This document shows positions 44,565-57,800 of a stretch of DNA of 64,000 bases, one piece after another. The translations under genes and the position numbers were made by a program. The DNA comes from Apricaphanius iberus. Lineage: Eukaryota; Chordata; Actinopteri; Cyprinodontiformes; Aphaniidae. The stretch spans positions 310,001 to 374,000 of the forward strand of contig JAPXFQ010000786.1 in the NCBI GenBank assembly GCA_028564705.1. Direction: 5' to 3'. Under the pieces are notes generated by a model that saw only the letters and a program-made list of their open reading frames with translations, searched no databases and was not told the origin of the DNA. The first letter of the stretch is position 1, and each line of letters opens with the position of its first letter.

Positions 44565-44649
<85 letters not shown>
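44565..44649. repeat. (CT)27 and (AT)15 compound microsatellite
   Basis: Uninterrupted CT from 44565 to 44618, then AT to 44649. It adjoins the LINE fragment before it. Confidence 0.95.
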
Positions 44650-44652
<3 letters not shown>

Positions 44653-44737
44653 ATACACAGCCCTAATCTGCATCATAGCTCCACAGGAGACGAAGAAACC
44701 CCAATTCTGCAAGAAGTGGGGGGCAGAGTCTATGGCC

Positions 44738-44844
44738 CTGTCCCAATACCCTACGGTCCTCCATGAAGTACACTTGGCAGAAGTGCAGACAAGGGTTCAA
44801 GTGCATTGTGAACAAGTGTGCGAATAACTGCACAATTGGGACAG
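44738..44844. mobile_element. 107-bp MITE-like element
   Basis: CTGTCCCAAT at 44738-44747 and ATTGGGACAG at 44835-44844 are perfect 10-bp inverted termini. A convincing target duplication was not seen. The sequence at 46000-46154 ends in the related GAGACAGGG and shares the style of text. Confidence 0.5.
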
Positions 44845-45337
44845 CAAGGATTATGTCGTCAGCCTGTGCCATGGCGTCGTATCTCCATGCCAACCAAAAT
44901 GGGGGTGCTGCTCTCAGTTTGTGTTATTTTCTGCTTGATGAGATAAAAATGAAACAAAATCATCTAAGTAGATAAATTAAAAATTATGTCTAGCAAATTA
45001 TATAGCATAAAGTCCAAAGTTATAGAACATAATGGATTTTAATCAAAGGCACCAATTGTATATATTTATTTTATTTATTTACAGAAAATATTGTCTATAA
45101 AGATAGCCTTTTGATTATTTAAAATAATGTGTTTATTGTAGGCCTATTATTTATATTTGTCAAACCTGCCGTGTTATATGAACAGACACTGGAATGCCGG
45201 GAGATGCTCTTTTCACCAGAAATAGTTACCCAAACGCTATTTTATTTCAAATGCAGGGAAAAACTGTAGGTTCTTTAATTATTTTGAATGTTTAAGTTTT
45301 TTTATGACTTGCTAAAAACAGAGTGAATATTGTTTTT
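44845..45337. other. AT-rich DNA, no gene seen
   Basis: No feature recognised before the palindrome at 45338. Confidence 0.5.
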
Positions 45338-45383
45338 TTGCCTATCATGTCTGTAAATATATATTTACGGACATGATAGGCAA
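45338..45383. repeat. 46-bp palindrome with no spacer
   Basis: Arms 45338-45360 and 45361-45383 are reverse complements with a single mismatch (T at 45352 against G at 45369). The centre is TAAATAT|ATATTTA. Confidence 0.9.
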
Positions 45384-45725
45384 TGATATTTATATAACAT
45401 TATTAGTAAACAATATTTTTTAACAGATATATCAAACAGCTAATAACTGTAATCATCATGTACACAACGATAAATTATTCAATATTTTGAGGCGTCGATA
45501 GGCGGGGCTGACACAGATATGTCACCAACAATATTCACAGATGATAGTTTTAAAATTCACGAAGCTCCGCTATTGGCACGTGTTTAAATAATACATATAT
45601 ATTCAGGCTGAATCTTTTCACCCACATCCCGACTACGTTAATGACACTTAAGGCCGATCCTAGGAAATTTAATTTATGCATTTTTTTTTAAGCATACAGC
45701 TGATCTACCGCGTTACAAGATCATT
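45384..45725. other. no feature seen
   Basis: AT-rich spacer; CACGAAGCTCCGC near 45560 is ordinary sequence. Confidence 0.45.
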
Positions 45726-45850
45726 ATCCATCCATCCATCCATATCCGATAGCGCTTATCTTCAAGGGGTTGCGGGGAAGAGCTGGTTCCTATCTGCAGC
45801 TGTCAATAGACGAGGGGCGAGGTACACTCTGGACGGATCGCCAGTCCATT
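45726..45850 (-). repeat. tail of the copy-B SINE-like family
   Basis: Begins with (ATCC)n and reads GGGGCGAGGTACACTCTGG then GATCGCCAGTCCATT. This is the reverse of the 3' part of 32411-32778. 5'-truncated. Confidence 0.65.
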
Positions 45851-45999
45851 GTTGTTGGAAATTTTAAGAACAAACTGACAACCATACACTTGTAAATACA
45901 TTTGTCGGAGAAGCACCTGGAACCATTTGTTTCCCTTTTTATCACAGAATTCCACAGGTGGCAAAGGATTGTGGGTAATACCCTTCGCTGAAGCAATGC

Positions 46000-46154
46000 G
46001 GACTTCAGTGAAGTGCAGAGCGAGGGTGCAGAGGGGTAGAACCAGTAGGCGAATTCTCCGCTCTGGAGAATCGGGACACCCTACCCACTTGCACCCCTCA
46101 ACGGGAACACGCAATTGCAATGCACGAGGGTGCAAGTGCGAGTGTTGAGACAGG
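46000..46154. repeat. MITE-like dispersed repeat
   Basis: Contains GGCGAATTCTCCGCTCTGG, CACCCCTCAACGGGAACACG and a GAGACAGGG end. The motif style is that of short fish inverted-repeat elements, related to 44738-44844. Boundaries are approximate. Confidence 0.35.
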
Positions 46155-47339
46155 GACTATATAAGGAACCTTCCAACGGAGGGGAATCCTTCTTCAAAGC
46201 GGCTCGACCGGCTCGCTACGAGAAGACACTCATCAACCATCTTTCTTCGCTGGCAAAGGAAAGCACAAGTTTCTGGGAGAAACACCCTTCAAGGGACGTC
46301 AAAGACAGCTGATCAGGTGAATCACAAACATTGAATTGTTTTATCCTCAAAAACCTCCCCTGAGTTGCAGACCTCCGGGAGAGTAGATCTGAGAGCTGAC
46401 CCATCCTGAACCATCCTGAACCAGCCAGAAGCCGCATTCATTTGCCGCCACAGAGCCGATAACAGTGGATGCCTGAGATGAAGAGCACCAGAAAGGCACT
46501 GTCCCAGTGAGTGTCAGAGCCGATCGCTAAGTAGCTGAGCCAGAGAGAGCTGATGTCCGAAGTCAGAAGCATTCGGTGCTACTACCTGCTAGCTAACTAC
46601 CATAGCAATCCCCCCCCATAGACATGGAGAAGCCTGGAGAACTCTAATCGTTCTATAAAGTCTGTCTGGGCAGAAGCTAAATTAGTTTAGGATAATAGAT
46701 TTAAGGGTTGTATTTTCACTGTGATTCGTTACTGTGAGTAATATTTTATCTGGTGTTTGTTTGGGTACAGACAGGCAGTCAGCCTTTGGGTTTAACCAGT
46801 GTTTTAGAACATTTTCCTGTCCGAGAGTCCTTTTAAATCCTGTAATTTGAGTTACTCAATCTGACACGAATGTACTGGAGTGGCGCTAAACAACACCCCG
46901 TGGTTTACCCAATAGCTATATGCTAAGGTTGGCCCACATGTTTGGTTTAGGCCTGCATTTCATGAATAAAATTCTATCAATGGTGTTCAAAATTGAGATT
47001 AGTTTAATAAAAGATTGTTGAAGAAAAAAAAACCTAATCTTATTAGCTGTGTTTGAATCTACAGTAGTGCATCAAAATACTGGAAACTTCTATGAAAATA
47101 AGTAATTTTCCAAGATAATTTTTAAACAAAACATTTATTGATTCGGAGTATGTTTTATTTTCCTTACATTGTTTATTAGCTTAGACATAAAACAATTGTG
47201 CTAATAAGTTAAATTAATCACAGTTAATTAACTAATTTAGCTGTCATTCCAGCATTGTAATATACGCCCTGGTCTTCACAGTAGATTCAGATCCAGATTC
47301 CTCAAGAATTGTGACTTCAGAATTTTTGGTTTCTATTTT
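46155..47339. other. unassigned; promoter-like start and AATAAA sites
   Basis: ACTATATAAGG at 46158-46168 is a good TATA-like box. AATAAA occurs near 46965 and in TTTAATAAAAGATTG near 47005, followed by AAAAAAAAA. The stretch between is less AT-rich than its surroundings and has no coding frame. It may be an LTR or a retroposed transcript; I cannot decide. Confidence 0.25.
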
Positions 47340-50300
47340 TGGGAGAGGCTACCACACAGGGGAGAGGACGCTTGTGTTGATTGTTCGCCGCTTCTCCGAT
47401 CGTAATCTTTGAATTGTGCTTACATAGTGGGGAAGCTAGGTAACTAGGCACCTACCTGATACAGAAGACTTTCAGCTGTCTACCCTGCTCCACCCGGGAA
47501 AGGGCGCTTCGGATCCAACCATTACGCTGCCTTGAAGGCCAACTTCTCTCAGTTCCACCACTGCTCTAGAACTGGGTGCTAATGCTGTCTGGCTAGCACC
47601 CATCTCCTTGGTCAGTATGGCGTTCAGCTACTCCAGCTCGCAATTCCGACGACTTAATCCAGTAACCACCCCTGGACTAAACATCCCCATCATTAAAGAA
47701 CTTGGACTTGTTTGCCGCCCTCGTTACATTCATAGAGGCTCTGGTCGAAAATTAATCTAACCAGTCAAGCTGCTCCGCTACCAACAACAACCCATCTCTC
47801 TGGACCGTCGGATGACTAGCCCTATCAGAGTACTGCCGCTTCAGCAACTATTAACACTGGAAATATTGCGAGATCTCTGCATTCCAGCATGAGATCCGAT
47901 AAATTTCCGGCTGGATATATCTCGTGGACTGGATTCCAATTTGCGTGGAGTGGATTTTAATGTTATGCGCTCTGTACAGAGATTCACCCCACAGTCTCTG
48001 GTCAAATACGAACTTTTTAACACTCAATCTATCAACAATAAATCTACACTGATTAAAGAACACATCAGGGAGAAAGGACTTGATTTCATATGTTTGACAG
48101 AAACCAGGCACCAACCAGAGGTTTACTCTGCCCTAAATGAAGCCTTTCCCCCCAGGTACAGTTATTTGGAGGCAGCTCGCAGCGCTGATGGTGGTGATGG
48201 CCTAGCTGTCAGTTACCGACAGGACTTGCAGTTGTCTCCCATCTTGCTGCCTACATCATCTTCCTGCGAACGTCTTGCATTTAAATGTAAGCCCCCCTTT
48301 TCCATGACTGTTCTCGTTATCCATCGGCCCCCAAAACCAAACTGCCTTCATCCCAGAAATGTCTGATCTCCTCACAACACTCTGTACTACCTCTGCCAAT
48401 GTCATAATCCTGGGTGATGTAAACATTCATGTTGACACCCCCTCATGTCGTCTCGCTGCAGATTATCTTCAACTGCTAGATTCCATCAACCTACGACAAC
48501 CCGTTGATGTCCCTACACATTGCTGGGGACTCACACTTGATCTGGTCATTTCTAATTTGCCCCCATCAGCAACCTACAGGTTTATGAACTTGGTGTCTTA
48601 GATCACAAAGTCATGTCAATGGAGCTGCCTTTCCCCCCCACCCAAACCAAACCAAAGCGACAGATCTATTTCAGAAAAATAAAAAACATTAATGCAGATG
48701 CCCTAGCCCTGGACCTTCAATTTCTCTACTCTGGCTCCACGGACCTCCTTTCTGTTGATGACCTCGTGGACTTCTACAACCAGTCCCTGAGCATCTCCTG
48801 GACCTCCACGCCCCGTTAACATCCAGGTCAGTCTTATTCTCGCGCTGAGCACCCTGGTACACCTGCGAACTGCGAAAGATGAAGGAGGGTGGGCGTATCC
48901 TTGAGCGTCGGCTCAAGACCTCTGGTTTGACTGTCCACAAACAGGCATACAGGTAACATAGGAGGGCGAATGCAGAAGCTATGAGGGATGCACGTTCCAC
49001 ATTTTATTCCAACATCATCAACAACAACCCTGGCGACTCCAAGCAACTTTTTTCAAGAATAAACCACCTTCCCAAACCCCCCTCACCCTCCCCCTCTGAG
49101 ACCACCGAAGAGACGCTCAACATGCACATCACTTTCTTTAAGCAAAAAGTTAACACCATCCGCTCTCACCTCTCCACCACTGTGATCCTGCCCCGCCCAA
49201 CTGTTGACCCACCGCTTGAGATTGTCCAGCCACTTTGCACCTTCTCTGTTACTACACAGGAGTAAGTAGAGGCATCATGAAAAGAATGAAGCCGTCCACC
49301 TGTGCCCTGGACCCTTTCCCTTCAGCCCTGCTGAAAGCAAACATCTCTGCCATCTCTCCATTCATCACCAAGATCATAAACCGCTCCCTCCTGGCTGGGC
49401 ATATCCCAGCTGCATTAAAAAACTGCGGTCATCAGACCTTACAGGCCCATCTCCAATCTCCCATTCCTATCAAAGGTTCTGGAAAAAATAGTCGCAGCAC
49501 AACTTCATGATCACCTCAAACACAATAAAATGTATGAAAAGTTTCAGTCTGGTTTCCGTCCTGGTCGTAGCACAGAAAGAGCCTTGATCAGAGTCACCAA
49601 TGACCTGCTGATGGCAGCAGATACTGGTTCCCCATCACTACTCATTCTCCTGGAACTCACAGCTGCTTTTGATACAGTAGATCAAAACTTCCTATTCCAC
49701 CGTCTGAAATACACCATTGGACTCTCAGAAAACGCTCACAACTGGTTCATCTCTTACCTGATCGACAGAACTGAGCATGTCGCCCTGGGCAAAGCCAAGT
49801 CACACACCCATAACATCACCTGCGGTGTTCCTCAGGGCTCCGTGCTGGGCCCCACCCTCTTTTCCCTCTACATGCTCCCCCTTGACAATATCATTAGCAG
49901 ACATGGCATAGCATTTCACTGCTATGCGGATGACACACAGCTCTACCTCAAGACAACGCCCACTTCTTCTGCTCCCCTGCCAACTTCAACACTGAGCACC
50001 TGCCTGGAGGAGAAAGAGGAGTGGATGAAGCTCAACTTTCTTCAGCTCAACAGTTCCAAAACGGAGGCCATCCTAGTTGGCACACCAAATCAGCTCCACT
50101 CTTCCACCATCACCAATATCATTTTCTCTGGCCAAACCATCTACCTCTCCACAACTGTCACCAACTTGGGTGTTAAAATGGACCCACAACTCGTCTTTGA
50201 CACCTACATCAAACACCTCTGTAAGACATAATTTTACCACCTTAAGAACATCGCCAAACTCCGTCCGACACTCACCCTACCAGATGCAGAGAAGCTCGTC

Positions 50301-50863
50301 CATGCCTTTGTCTCCTCCAGGCTGGACTACTGTAATGCACTCCTCATCCGGATCTCTGGCAGGAGTATCCAGAGACTCCAGTACATACAGAACAGCACTG
50401 CCAGGATCCTGATGAGGGTGCACAAGTATGATCACATCACCCATATTCTTAAATCCCTTCACTGGCTCCCTGTCCAACTCAGAATTGAGTATAAGGTTTC
50501 CCTCCTCACTCACCAGTGCATGTATGGACATGCCCCCCTTTACCTCCAGGAACTCCTCACCCCCCAGACCTCCTCACGCACCCGGTCTGGAACCTTGCAC
50601 ACCGTCCAAACCCCCAGAACCAAGCTCTGCAGCATGGGTGATAGGGCCTTTGCTTCTGCTTCCCCCAGGCTGTGTAACACCCTCCCTTACCACCTGAGGG
50701 CCCCACAGACTACAGATGTTTTTGTTTTTTTATTTGAAAACATACATTTAAAAAAAGCATACAATTGAACTGTATAACTTTCTTTCATTTTTTTGTAAAC
50801 TTAATTTTAACTCTCGATTCTGTAGCATTACAAATAAAATGTATTATTATTATTATTTTATTG
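47340..50863 (+). mobile_element. L2-type LINE, near full length
   Basis: A GC-richer block begins near 47340 with a 5' leader. A first Met frame with TPGLNIPIIKELGL starts at 47619, a usual L2 N-terminal stretch. The endonuclease and RT domains follow, then a 3' UTR ending AATAAAATGT and (ATT)n, the short repeat tail typical of L2. About 3.5 kb. The 5' limit and target duplication are not defined. Confidence 0.8.
47941..50768 (+). pseudogene. LINE ORF2: endonuclease plus reverse transcriptase, broken
   Basis: The AP-endonuclease part has FNTQSINNKSTLI, DFICLTETRHQPE, NVIILGDVNIHVD and LTLDLVISNL (47990-48570), over two frames. A linker region (48613-49510) is in several frames. The RT reads YEKFQSGFRPGRSTERAL, AAFDTVD, GVPQGSVLGP and an intact catalytic YADDTQLY (49530-50231). 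The same frame continues after a single TAA at 50229-50231 through DAEKLVHAFVSSRLDYCNAL and HILKSLHWLPVQLRIEYK to 50768. Some four frame changes and one stop make it inactive, but the RT motifs are well kept, suggesting a fairly recent copy. Confidence 0.88.
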
Positions 50864-53619
50864 CATGTTTACCTATTCATTGAGTTCTTTTATTTTTGGT
50901 AATTTATTTATTTCTTTTAATCAGTAGTGTGTTTGGTTCTAGCTTGGATGATTAAAATGTTTTTCTTAATTCTCTTCATTTGTAAATAAACTTTGTATTT
51001 TTGAAAGTCATTGTTTGTTAATCTATTCTGCATACATAGATAGCGGCAAGGTACATGCTCAACAAACATCTAGAATTCATTCCTTCATCTTGTTTATTCG
51101 CCTCAGCCTCAACTAGGCAGGTACTAAACTATTAGAGACTGATATACTTGACTATTAATATAGTTCCTGACTTGTCAGGCGGTGCCCCATTAATAAAAAT
51201 TATCCATAAATTATTAATCTTATTGATTTCCATAAGCAATCCCTTTACAGCTGTTGTGTACCGCTGAATATTTAGAGACCGGACATTTTTTAGAGACTGG
51301 ACATTTTACGGACGAACCGAGCACTGGGTTCATTAGAATTATGTCAAACTGGAGACTGAAGTAAAGAATACTTGTAAATACATTTAACCAACTTTTGTTA
51401 CATTTTTGAGGTTTTAATGTTCTACTGCTTTAATGATAAATGTGTTGTGATCAAATAAATAATTGCTCTTTACTAGGTTTGATGCATTAATCTTAACATA
51501 ATTTGTGTGTATTATATTTAGGCTTTTTTAAGATTATTTAGGATCTCTAATATACTCAGAATATGTGTAGAAATTAACGTCTGAAAGTGTGTGACTCGAA
51601 TGCTGTGGAAGACAGGGAACAGATTCCAGAGTTAACTATAAGTGGTATGTTTGAATTAGGTTTTTGTGTGGAAAACTGCAGATGGCAGTTTTAGTAATAC
51701 AATGGGAGGATGCAGATGGTAAATAAAATGTCCAATATAAGAGGAAGATGTGGAAGCACAGATGGAATAAAGCATTGTATTGAGAGGAGCTATGTCATAT
51801 GTCACTGTCGATAGTCAGCATTTTTGAGCACAATGAGAGACACGTAAGGAGGTGTTAAAATGTTTGCGCCGTATATGCTAATATTGTGTTAACCAATGAG
51901 GATTAATCTGTTTGTCAATATTCTGAAACATTAAAGAAAAGGCATCGCAATACTGAAAAAAATCTGAATGCAACAGAATTACTGGTTGATGCTGTTTCCA
52001 TCCTTGACATATGCCAACAAAAAACATGGGTCTCTGTGTGATTACTCTGATACTTTGGTGTTTCAGCTTGACAGAGAATAAAAGGACTGGTGGACGGAGG
52101 GAGGTTTGAGGTTTGCTGTTTGGGGATTGAGTTAAGGTTTGGATTAAGAAATCCCCCTGCCAACAACCTGCAGCCTTTCCTGTAAGCAGGAATACTACTT
52201 TAACAGGTAATGGTATTATATGTGTTTGTGTAATAATGCGTCTGCTTTATCTGATTTAGTTTCCTATTGGAATGTCAGTTCACCGCGCGAAATCTAGGTA
52301 TGCCCACAAAATTTGTGGGGGCGTTTCTGCCCACCTGGACCAAAGAAAGATTTTACATACTTTGTTGCTCGACATGGTGCATGTTTTTATGATACTGGTA
52401 TATCCACAATGGTCTGGCAGTACGTCACAGTTTTTTTTGTTTTTTTGTGTTATGGAAAAATGTATATTAATAATGATCTGTTCTGTGTATTCTTACATAC
52501 TGAGAGAACTGTGTGCTATTTCTTCATGATCTAGTAATAGTATGATTGTGTGACACTGTATAATGTTAGGTTAGGTCAAATATACTGATATAAGGATCCG
52601 TACATCTTGTATTGCCATGGAAACAACCGTCGGAGCACTGGATATCCTGACATGTTCTAAGATTGAGCCTGTTCTATCAGATGAAGACATCTGAGAGTCT
52701 ACCAACTTCACTAAGAAGAAATGTTTACTGATATGGTGTAGACAATAGCAAGGTTGTCAGTCAGTTGTTGGGGAGCAGGTAAGCTGTGACATGGAACCCG
52801 GCAATACTGTGAGATGCTGTTCCTCCTTCTTTGTACAAACAAGTCCTATTAAACATCCATGAAATGAAGGAATCTTACTCATCATTTTTATTTATATTTT
52901 TTTTCAGATTACATTTGTTGTTTTTTTTGAAGAGTTTGTATACGCTCCGGCAAAAGTGAGTTTCGTTTTTTCACAACCCTTTAAAAAAAACTTAAGCCAA
53001 ATATATAAGTTAAAATTTACATTTTCTCAGTTTAAAGCATCTGCATGTGGACAGAAATGGGACAAAAATGCTTCAATAACCCTTGTGGGACCTGAAATAG
53101 CATCTATGCCCTCAGAGCTATGTTGGCATCATCAGTTGTCCAAGCACTTTTTGCTCACTTGTTTCTCAAGATCTATTACTTTTCTGTGTAGAAGTTAGGG
53201 AGTAGAAAGCTACTCTGAGTGAATAGAATTTGAGAAAAACTACTGCCCCAACAAGTTTGTCAAGTGTATGCCTAAAGGGTAAATTTGTTGTTTTTTTTCA
53301 ACCTAAATTTACTTTTTGCATTCATTACATACATTTCCATACCCAGAAAAATTTGGAGCCACTTGGAGTCTTTCGGAAGAGGTTTACATCCAGTCACAAT
53401 TAGTATATATCCAAATAATGGGAGTTTTACGGACATACAAAGTGCTGCCTCTAAATAAAGCATTTTATGACCCAAAAAGTGGCACTAACTGGTAGAGCAC
53501 AGTACAGCTGTAAGAAAAGTTAGGTCCAGGGAAATGACCTCACTTCCCCCCCAAAAATAACTTCTTTACTTAGATAAATGCGTTTTCTTTTTACTTTTCT
53601 ATATGTAACATATATGAGT
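50864..53619. other. no gene recognised
   Basis: AT-rich, apparently low in recognisable repeats. A perfect CCCACAAA-A-TTTGTGGG palindrome occurs near 52303. Short frames at 52272-52534 are not protein-like. Confidence 0.45.
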
Positions 53620-53735
53620 ACACACACACACACACACGTACACGCACTGAGGTACAAGAACACACTCATTTTGCCATTAGTAGTGAGGACCTTCATTGAC
53701 TTGCATTAATTTAACTCACTGTATTATGCCTATCC
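53620..53735. repeat. older dispersed repeat, left part
   Basis: (CA)n followed by TGAGGACCTTCATTGACTTG and CATTAATTT. Similar text is common in fish short repeats. Its continuation with CTAACTCTAAGCC is at 58916-59150, so the LINE between them inserted into it. Confidence 0.45.
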
Positions 53736-53973
53736 CAGAGACTTTTCCTAACCAGTCTGAAGGACGGATTGTGAGTATTGGGACACTTGCTGCATCACTT
53801 CCTATTGTCACTGGTGAGCTCCGCGGAGCTTGAGGTCTTTCTAACTTATTTTTAACACACAAGCACACTACCACACTTATTTCCAGTTGGTGTACTTTAC
53901 GTTTTGGGAACCATTTGTGTTTCATGCGGTTGTTCTCGGTGTGCTAGGGTCTCACTAGTTCTTCGTAGCAGCT

Positions 53974-54763
53974 ATGGCTTCCATCTCTCATTCCCCCTCT
54001 GCGGCTCCTCTATCCTGTTCTCTGTGTCAGATGTTTAGTTACTCTCCCGCCTCCTTAAGTGACAATGGTAAGTGTAATAAATGTAGCATTTTCGTAGCTT
54101 TGGAGTCGAGGGTTTCAGAGTTAGAGGCCCGGCTCCGCGCTGTTGAGAATCCAGTAAATAGCCGGCTCGGTGACGGTACGTAGAAAGCATAGTTCTCTGG
54201 CCAAAGGGAACCACCAACCTGTCCGCGTTTCTAACAGATTTTCCCCACTCAGTGACGCACCCACTGAGGAACAGACTCTGGTAATTGGCAGTTCCATAGT
54301 CCGAAACGTGGCTTTAGAGACACCATCGACCATAGTCAAATGTTTTCCAGGGGCCAGAACAGGCGACAAAAAATCCCACCTGAAACTGCTGGCTAAGGAT
54401 AAGCGTAAATAAAGTAAGATTGTTTTTCACGCTGGCTGAAATGACACCCGGTTACGCCAATCGGAGGTCACTAAAATTAGTGTTGCTTCGGTGTGTAAGT
54501 TTGCTAAAAAAATGTCAGACTGTGTAATCTTTTCTGGTCCCCTGCCCGATCGCACCAGTGACGACATGTTTAGCCGGATGCTGTCATTTCATATATGGTT
54601 GTCTGAGTGGTGTCCAGCAAACAACGTGGGCTACATTGATAATTGGAAAACTTTTAGGGGAAAACCTGGTCTGATCCGGAGAGATGGCATCCATCCCACT
54701 TGGGATGGAGCAGTTCTTCTTTCTAGGAATCTGGATAAATTTATTAGTCCTTCAAAACACTGA
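53974..54763 (+). pseudogene. LINE ORF1 with SGNH-esterase domain, broken
   Basis: The first part (53974-54183) has a C-x2-C pair in SCSLCQ and CNKC, then a heptad-like coiled coil (LESRVSELEARLRAVE). In a second frame from 54170 an SGNH-hydrolase-like domain begins with TLVIGSSIVRNV (block I; GSS in place of GDS, serine kept) and CFPGARTGD. A TGA interrupts the HAG-NDT block (block III position) near 54438. The frame resumes with [18 protein letters not shown] and [12 protein letters not shown], the block V D-x-x-H. Esterase ORF1 proteins are known from CR1/L2 LINEs and are thought to bind lipid or membrane. Frameshift plus stop show decay. Confidence 0.78.
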
Positions 54764-54856
54764 CAAACCAGGATCCAGACCAGGAAGCAGAGTCGTAGTT
54801 TAACCCACCTCTCTGCAGCTTCTGTACTGTTACCCACTCAATAACCCATTGAGACA

Positions 54857-57800
54857 GTGTCTTGTCCACAGCCAAAATCAAATAGACTAAAAGTTAACCT
54901 GACAAAAGCAAACTCTGAAAATTTCATTAAAATAAATACGACTCGGACCAAACAAGAAAATAGAGTAATTAGGTGTGGTTTACTAAACATAAGAGCCCTC
55001 TCTTCAAAGACTTTATTAGTAAATGACTTGATATGTGATAATAAAATTGATCTATTTTGCATACCAGAAACATGGCTGCAGCAGGAGGATTTTGAAATTA
55101 TAAATGAGTCAACTCCTACCAATTATCAAAATTTTCACATTCCTAGAAGTACTGGACGACGAGGAGGAGTTGCAACCATCTTTAATTCAGATTTGCAAAT
55201 TTGCCAAAGACCAATTATTAACTACAGCTCTTTTGAACATCTAATCCTTAGTTTTCCTCATCCAGGCTGCAAAACATTAAAAACACTTTTTTTTGTGGTT
55301 TTGCCACCGGGCCCTTACTCTCAATTCTTGGACCAGATCTCAGTTTTTTTATCTGATTTAGTTTTAAACACTGATCAGGTAATTATAATAGGGGATTTCA
55401 ATATATTCACATGGACATTGAAAGTGATAGCCTAACTGCAGCCTTTAATATTATCTTAGACTCAATTGGCTTTACTCAGAAAGTGCCTTCCCAAACACTC
55501 TGGTCGGCACACTTTAGACATTGTACTGACATACGGCATTGAGTATGATTAACTAATAGTCCTCCCACATAACCCAGTCCTATCTGACCATTTTTTATAA
55601 CCTTTGAATTTACTTTACTCAACGTTCCTAAATCTGAAAGAAAATTTCCTTACAGTAGAACTTTATCAGACAATTCTGTAACAAGTTTTAAAGAATCCTT
55701 TCCATTCTTGCTTCCCTATCCGTCTCAGAATACCACAGTGGACGGGAGTAATTCCAACACTAACCCTTCAGAAATTGATGGTCTGGTTCAAAGTATTACT
55801 TCCTCACTGCGTTTGGCACTAGACAGTGTAGCCCCCTTAAAAAAGAAGGTAATCAGCTATAGGAGATTGGCTCCCTGGTTTAGTGCAGAGTTGCATACTT
55901 TAAAGCAGAATACTAGGAAACTGGAGAGAAAATGGCGCTCTACACACTTAAATGATTTCTTTCTAACTTGGAAAAATAGTATACTACTTTATAAAAACGC
56001 CCTGCGAAAAGCTAGAACAGCATATTTATCATAATTAATAGAGCTAAATAAAAACAATCCTAGGTTTCTTTTTAGTACAGTTGCCAAACTTACACAGAGT
56101 CATAGCTCTGCTGAGCCAACTATTCCCCCTTCTCTCAGTAGTGATGACTTTATGGGCTTCTTCATAAGTAAAATAAATTCTATAAAGAATAAAATCATTG
56201 GCATTCTCCCAAACATGACTGATTCTCTCTCGGTAATTGAGGCACCATCAGAGAGAACTGTAGAACCATGTTTATGTCTGTACCATTTTGATTCTGTTGA
56301 ACTTTCGGAATTATCACAAATATTAGCTTCATCTAAACCCTCAACTTGTATGTTAGACCCAATACCAACCAAAGTATTTAAGGAAGTCTTCCCTCTGGTT
56401 ACTGGCCCTATTCTAGACATGACAAATCTATCTTTAATAAATGGATATGTGCCACATGAATCTAAGGTTCTAATTAGGCCTTTACTTAAGAAACCCTCCC
56501 TGGATCAAGATGATTTAGCTAACTACAGACCTATATCTAACCTTCCTTTCTTATCCAAAATTCTTGAGAAAATAGTTACTAATCAAGTATGTGAGCATCT
56601 AAACAGCAACAACCTGTTTGAGGAATTTCAGTCAGGTTTTAGAGCTCATCATAGCACTGAAACAGCCCTGGTAAAAGTTACTAATGATATTCTAATGGCC
56701 TCAGATAATGGATCTGTGACTGTTCTGGTCTTGCTAGATCTCAGTCCTGCTTTTGACACAGTCGATCATAATATTCTCTTAGAAAGGCTCGAACATGTAG
56801 GGATCAAGGGAACAGCACTAGGTTGGTTTAAATCGTATCTCTCCAACAGATTCCAGTTTGATCATGTCAATGATGAATCTTCTTCACACTCAAGGGTTAC
56901 TTGTGAAGTACCACAGTGTTCTCTGCTTAGACCAATTCTCTTTACTATATATATGCTTCCAATTGGTAAAATAATTAGACAACATGGCATGAATTTCCAC
57001 AGTTATGCTGATGATACACAATTATATTTATCCATAAAACCTGATGAAACCAATCAGTTAGGAAGATTACAAGCATGTCTGGAAGACATAAAAAATTGGA
57101 TGACTCTGAATTTTCTGCTCCTAAATTCAGACAAGACAAAGGTTGTTGTCTTTGGACCGGAACCTTTAAAAAGGAAACTGTTAGGTCAATCCCTTCATTT
57201 GGATGGCATTAAATTGGCCTCTGGTAATAATGTAAAGAACCTCTGTGTAATTTTTGACCAAGACATGACATTTAAATCTCATATTAAACAGGTTTCTAGG
57301 ATTTCTTTCTTTCACCTTCGGAATATTGCTAAAATTAGAAACATCCTGTCCAGGAGTGATGCAGAGAAACTAGTCCATGCATTTGTGACTTCGAGGCTGG
57401 ACTACTGTAATTCCTTATTATCAGGAAGTCCACAAAATGCAATCAAAAGCCTTCAGTTGATCCAAAATGCTGCAGCAAGAGTTCTGATGAATATTAAAAA
57501 GAGAGATCACATTTCTCCTGTTTTGGCTTCTCTCCATTGGCTCCCTGTTAAATCCAGAATAGAGTTTAAGATCCTCCTCCTTACGTATAAAGCCCTTAAT
57601 AATCAAGCTCCATCGTACATCAGAGATCTGATTGTTCCATATGTTCCTAACAGAGCACTTCGTTCTCAGAATGCAGGTCTACTGGTAGTTCCTAGGATTT
57701 CAAAAAGTAGAATAGGAGGCAGATCTTTTAGTTATCAGGCTCCTCTCCTGTGGAACCAGCTCCCAGTTTTAGTTCGTGAGGCAGATACTCTGTCTGTTTT

